A DNA stretch of 7,643 nt from Sedimenticola sp. (GTDB lineage Bacteria > Pseudomonadota > Gammaproteobacteria > Chromatiales > Chromatiaceae). Position numbers and translations under genes: made by a program. This document shows, in pieces, positions 6,224 to 7,643 of this stretch. The stretch covers positions 1 through 7,643 of the forward strand of contig JALVUB010000151.1 of the NCBI GenBank assembly GCA_027023915.1, written 5' to 3'. Numbering within the stretch: the first letter of the stretch is position 1; each line of letters begins with the position of its first letter. Under the pieces are notes generated by a model that made no database searches, had not been told where the DNA came from, and was given only the letters and a program-made list of their open reading frames with translations.

Positions 6224-6273
6224 GGTGCAGTCCGGTAATATGGGGCCAACGCAACGACAGCGTAAGCAGATCG

Positions 6274-6294
6274 TTCCGCGATGGAGTCGCGGGA
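6274..6294. other. Inverted repeat upstream of the P-loop/metA operon
   Basis: Bases 6274-6281 (TTCCGCGA) pair with 6287-6294 (TCGCGGGA) around TGGAG: eight pairs including one G-U. It lies 51 bases upstream of the operon's GTG and may be an operator or leader hairpin on the minus strand. It has no T-run, so it is not a terminator. Confidence 0.4.
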
Positions 6295-6310
6295 CCATGA
6301 GCCATCCCGG

Positions 6311-6418
6311 GGGAGCCGGCCGGCATTCACTCGGCGGGACGCCGTGAATCCATCCATGGAGGCTTCGCGGCAGCATCCCTGCTGCCGAGACCCGCCGAGC
6401 GAACACCGGCCGACTCCC
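6311..6418. repeat. 108-base branched palindrome, candidate dispersed intergenic repeat
   Basis: The outer arms pair GGGAG (6311-6315) with CTCCC (6414-6418), CGGCCGG (6317-6323) with CCGGCCG (6406-6412), and CTCGGCGGG (6330-6338) with CCCGCCGAG (6391-6399). Three further pairs (6326-6328 with 6401-6403) sit in the internal loop. Inside are GGCAGC/GCTGCC (6369-6374 with 6381-6386) and CCATCCATGG. An alternative hairpin, ATTCAC (6325-6330) with GTGAAT (6344-6349) plus GGCG/CGCC, competes with the outer stem. The form and the minus-strand reading PPWMDSRRP recall intergenic repeats I have seen in proteobacterial genomes, but copy number cannot be tested here. Confidence 0.6.
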
Positions 6419-6434
6419 AGGCAGGCATCAATCC

Positions 6435-6461
6435 TTGTTCCGCGAGGCTTGAGATTATACC
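6435..6461 (+). promoter_or_regulatory. Possible promoter of the CLC gene
   Basis: TTGTTC (6435-6440) and TATACC (6456-6461) are spaced 15 bases apart, slightly short. The -10-like box ends only nine bases before ATG 6471, so the transcript would be nearly leaderless, in keeping with the lack of a Shine-Dalgarno sequence in CCATCCCGAC before the ATG. Confidence 0.3.
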
Positions 6462-6470
6462 CATCCCGAC

Positions 6471-7643
6471 ATGAAGCCGCTCCAAGCCCTGCACCACTGG
6501 TTTTCCGAGCGCCTGGAAGCCACCCGGCTGCACCTGGCGCGGCCCGACGCCCTGCTGCAACTGGCGCTCATGGGGCTTCTAACCGGCCTGGCGGCGGGCG
6601 GCATCATCGTGCTGTTCCGTTTTTCGGTGGAACACATTGAGGCGTGGCTGCTTCCGGGCGGTACGCCAGACGCATTCGAGAGCCTGTCTCTCACCGACCG
6701 CCTGCTCTTTCCCCTGCTGGGCGCCCTGGCGCTGGCGTTGATGTTCCGCTGGTTCTCCAAGGGCTTCTGGGTGTTGGGCGTGGCGAGGGTGCTCGAACGC
6801 ATGGCCTACCACCAGGGACGACTCACCGCGCGCGGCTTCTGGCTGCAATTCTTCGGCGTGGCCATCGCCCTGGTGAGCGGCCACTCGGTGGGGCGTGAAG
6901 GGGCCCACATCTTTCTTGGCGCCAGCGCCGGCAGCCTGTTGGGACAGAAGCTGGAACTGCCCTACAACGCCGTGCGCACCCTGGTGGGCTGCGGCACCGC
7001 GGCCGGCATCGCCGCCTCCTTCAACACACCCCTGGCGGGGGTGATCTTCACCCTGGAGGTGGTGATGATGGATTATCAACTGGCCAGCTTCATCCCTATC
7101 ATTATTGCCGCGGTGAGCGCCACCGTGGTCTCCAACGCAGTGCTGGGCGACGCCGCCGTTTTTTCCGTGCCTGTGATGAAGCTGGGCAGCCTGAGGGAGA
7201 TCCCGCTGGTGGTGGTTTTGGGTCTGGTGGCTGGCGCGGTAGCGGCCGGGTTCATCCAGTCGGTGCAGTTTATCGCCAGCCGTAGCCGGTCGTGGCCGGT
7301 GGAGTTGCAGATGACCGCCGCCGGCGCATCGGTGGCCCTGGCCGGCGCCCTGCTGCCGGAGGTGATGGGCATCGGCTACGACACCATCAACGCCACCCTG
7401 CTGGGCGGCTATGCCGCGGGCGGCCTGCTGTTGATGGCGTTGGTGAAGCTGTTGGCCACCTCCGCCTGCTCGGCGCTCAACGTGCCCGGCGGCATGATCG
7501 GCCCTTCATTTTTCATCGGCGCCACGCTGGGCGGCGGCCTTGGCCATCTGTTGGCCGGCTGGCTTCCGGCCCTGGGAGTCCAGCCTGGCCTCTACGCCAT
7601 GCTGGGGATGGGCGCTCTCATGGCAGGCAGCCTGCAAGCGCCC
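6471..7643 (+). CDS. CLC-family chloride channel or Cl-/H+ antiporter (3' truncated)
   Basis: These are the first 391 residues of a CLC-family inner-membrane protein, open to the right edge. ATG 6471 is the first start after an in-frame TGA at 6450-6452, although it has no clear RBS. Hydrophobic helices cover most of 28-390. Family motifs are GREGAHIFLGA (141-151; gating glutamate E143, E. coli ClcA E148, with Pro replaced by A145), the long helix CGTAAGIAASFNTPLAGVIFTLEVV (split at 174-198), and NVPGGMIGPSFFIGA (337-351), the GxFxP region with Ile in place of Phe. The first filter motif GSGIP is not present; GFWVLGVARV (98-107) stands in its place. E196 aligns with ClcA E202, and V197 with the proton glutamate E203. 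Loss of the latter suggests passive chloride movement or a changed proton path, but this is inference. Tyr445 and any C-terminal CBS or TrkA-C domain lie beyond the window. Confidence 0.93.
   Translation, partial: MKPLQALHHWFSERLEATRLHLARPDALLQLALMGLLTGLAAGGIIVLFRFSVEHIEAWLLPGGTPDAFESLSLTDRLLFPLLGALALALMFRWFSKGFWVLGVARVLERMAYHQGRLTARGFWLQFFGVAIALVSGHSVGREGAHIFLGASAGSLLGQKLELPYNAVRTLVGCGTAAGIAASFNTPLAGVIFTLEVVMMDYQLASFIPIIIAAVSATVVSNAVLGDAAVFSVPVMKLGSLREIPLVVVLGLVAGAVAAGFIQSVQFIASRSRSWPVELQMTAAGASVALAGALLPEVMGIGYDTINATLLGGYAAGGLLLMALVKLLATSACSALNVPGGMIGPSFFIGATLGGGLGHLLAGWLPALGVQPGLYAMLGMGALMAGSLQAP

Noticed and set aside
5177..6238. A 353-codon plus-strand open frame opposite the P-loop gene
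   Set aside because: Antisense shadow with biased composition; the minus-strand frame has a Walker A motif and tight coupling to metA.
5244..6326. A 360-codon minus-strand frame overlapping the P-loop gene and metA
   Set aside because: Arg/Ala/Gly/Pro-rich and motif-free; it is a frame-shifted reading of the two real genes.
6224..6406. N-terminal extension of the P-loop protein up to 6406
   Set aside because: The extension is Arg/Pro/Cys-rich, is encoded by the palindrome and has no counterpart expected in a P-loop kinase; GTG 6223 gives a normal N-terminus.
6273..6445. Nine-base direct repeat GTTCCGCGA (6273-6281 and 6437-6445) as a target-site duplication around the palindrome
   Set aside because: The copies do not abut the palindrome ends, the enclosed segment has no terminal inverted repeats, and one nine-base match in about 250 bases is not rare enough to stand alone.

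Overview
The window looks like a piece of a GC-rich gammaproteobacterial chromosome. This is inferred from protein character (an ODC-type decarboxylase, Adk, a MetA-family enzyme, a YeiH-type transporter) and from strong GC bias at third codon positions. Individual proteins recall, from memory only, those of sulfur-oxidising Chromatiales and Ectothiorhodospiraceae; I cannot confirm this without a search. No rRNA, tRNA, CRISPR array, phage or transposase gene is visible.

Layout. Positions 2-814 (+) hold the 3' two-thirds of an ornithine decarboxylase-type PLP enzyme. A 287-base AT-richer gap follows, then a long YeiH/UPF0324-family membrane transporter (1102-2538, +) closed by a near-textbook GNRA-loop terminator (2550-2580). 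A 67-residue four-cysteine protein starts almost on that terminator (2596-2799, +). Adenylate kinase with a zinc-type LID (3018-3662, +) comes next, and a bidirectional terminator (3680-3709) separates it from a convergent minus-strand block. Read 3' to 5' on the plus strand, that block is a shikimate-kinase-like P-loop protein (6223-5375), a divergent MetA-family homoserine acyltransferase (5373-4312, one base after the previous stop) and a proline-rich exported protein (4263-3709). A divergent intergenic region (6224-6470) holds a 108-base branched palindrome that resembles a dispersed repeat. A CLC-family chloride channel or antiporter (6471-7643, +) with an unusual set of filter motifs runs off the right edge.

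How the genes relate. Most are housekeeping or transport genes with no obvious shared pathway: polyamine synthesis, anion export, nucleotide balance, methionine entry and chloride transport. The exception is the P-loop protein/MetA pair. Their translational coupling suggests that an uncharacterised small-molecule kinase or ATPase works with, or controls, the first committed step of methionine synthesis. It is the best candidate here for something undescribed. Other points worth following are the MetA pocket substitution, the CLC motif changes, the intergenic palindrome and the four-Cys gene behind the terminator.
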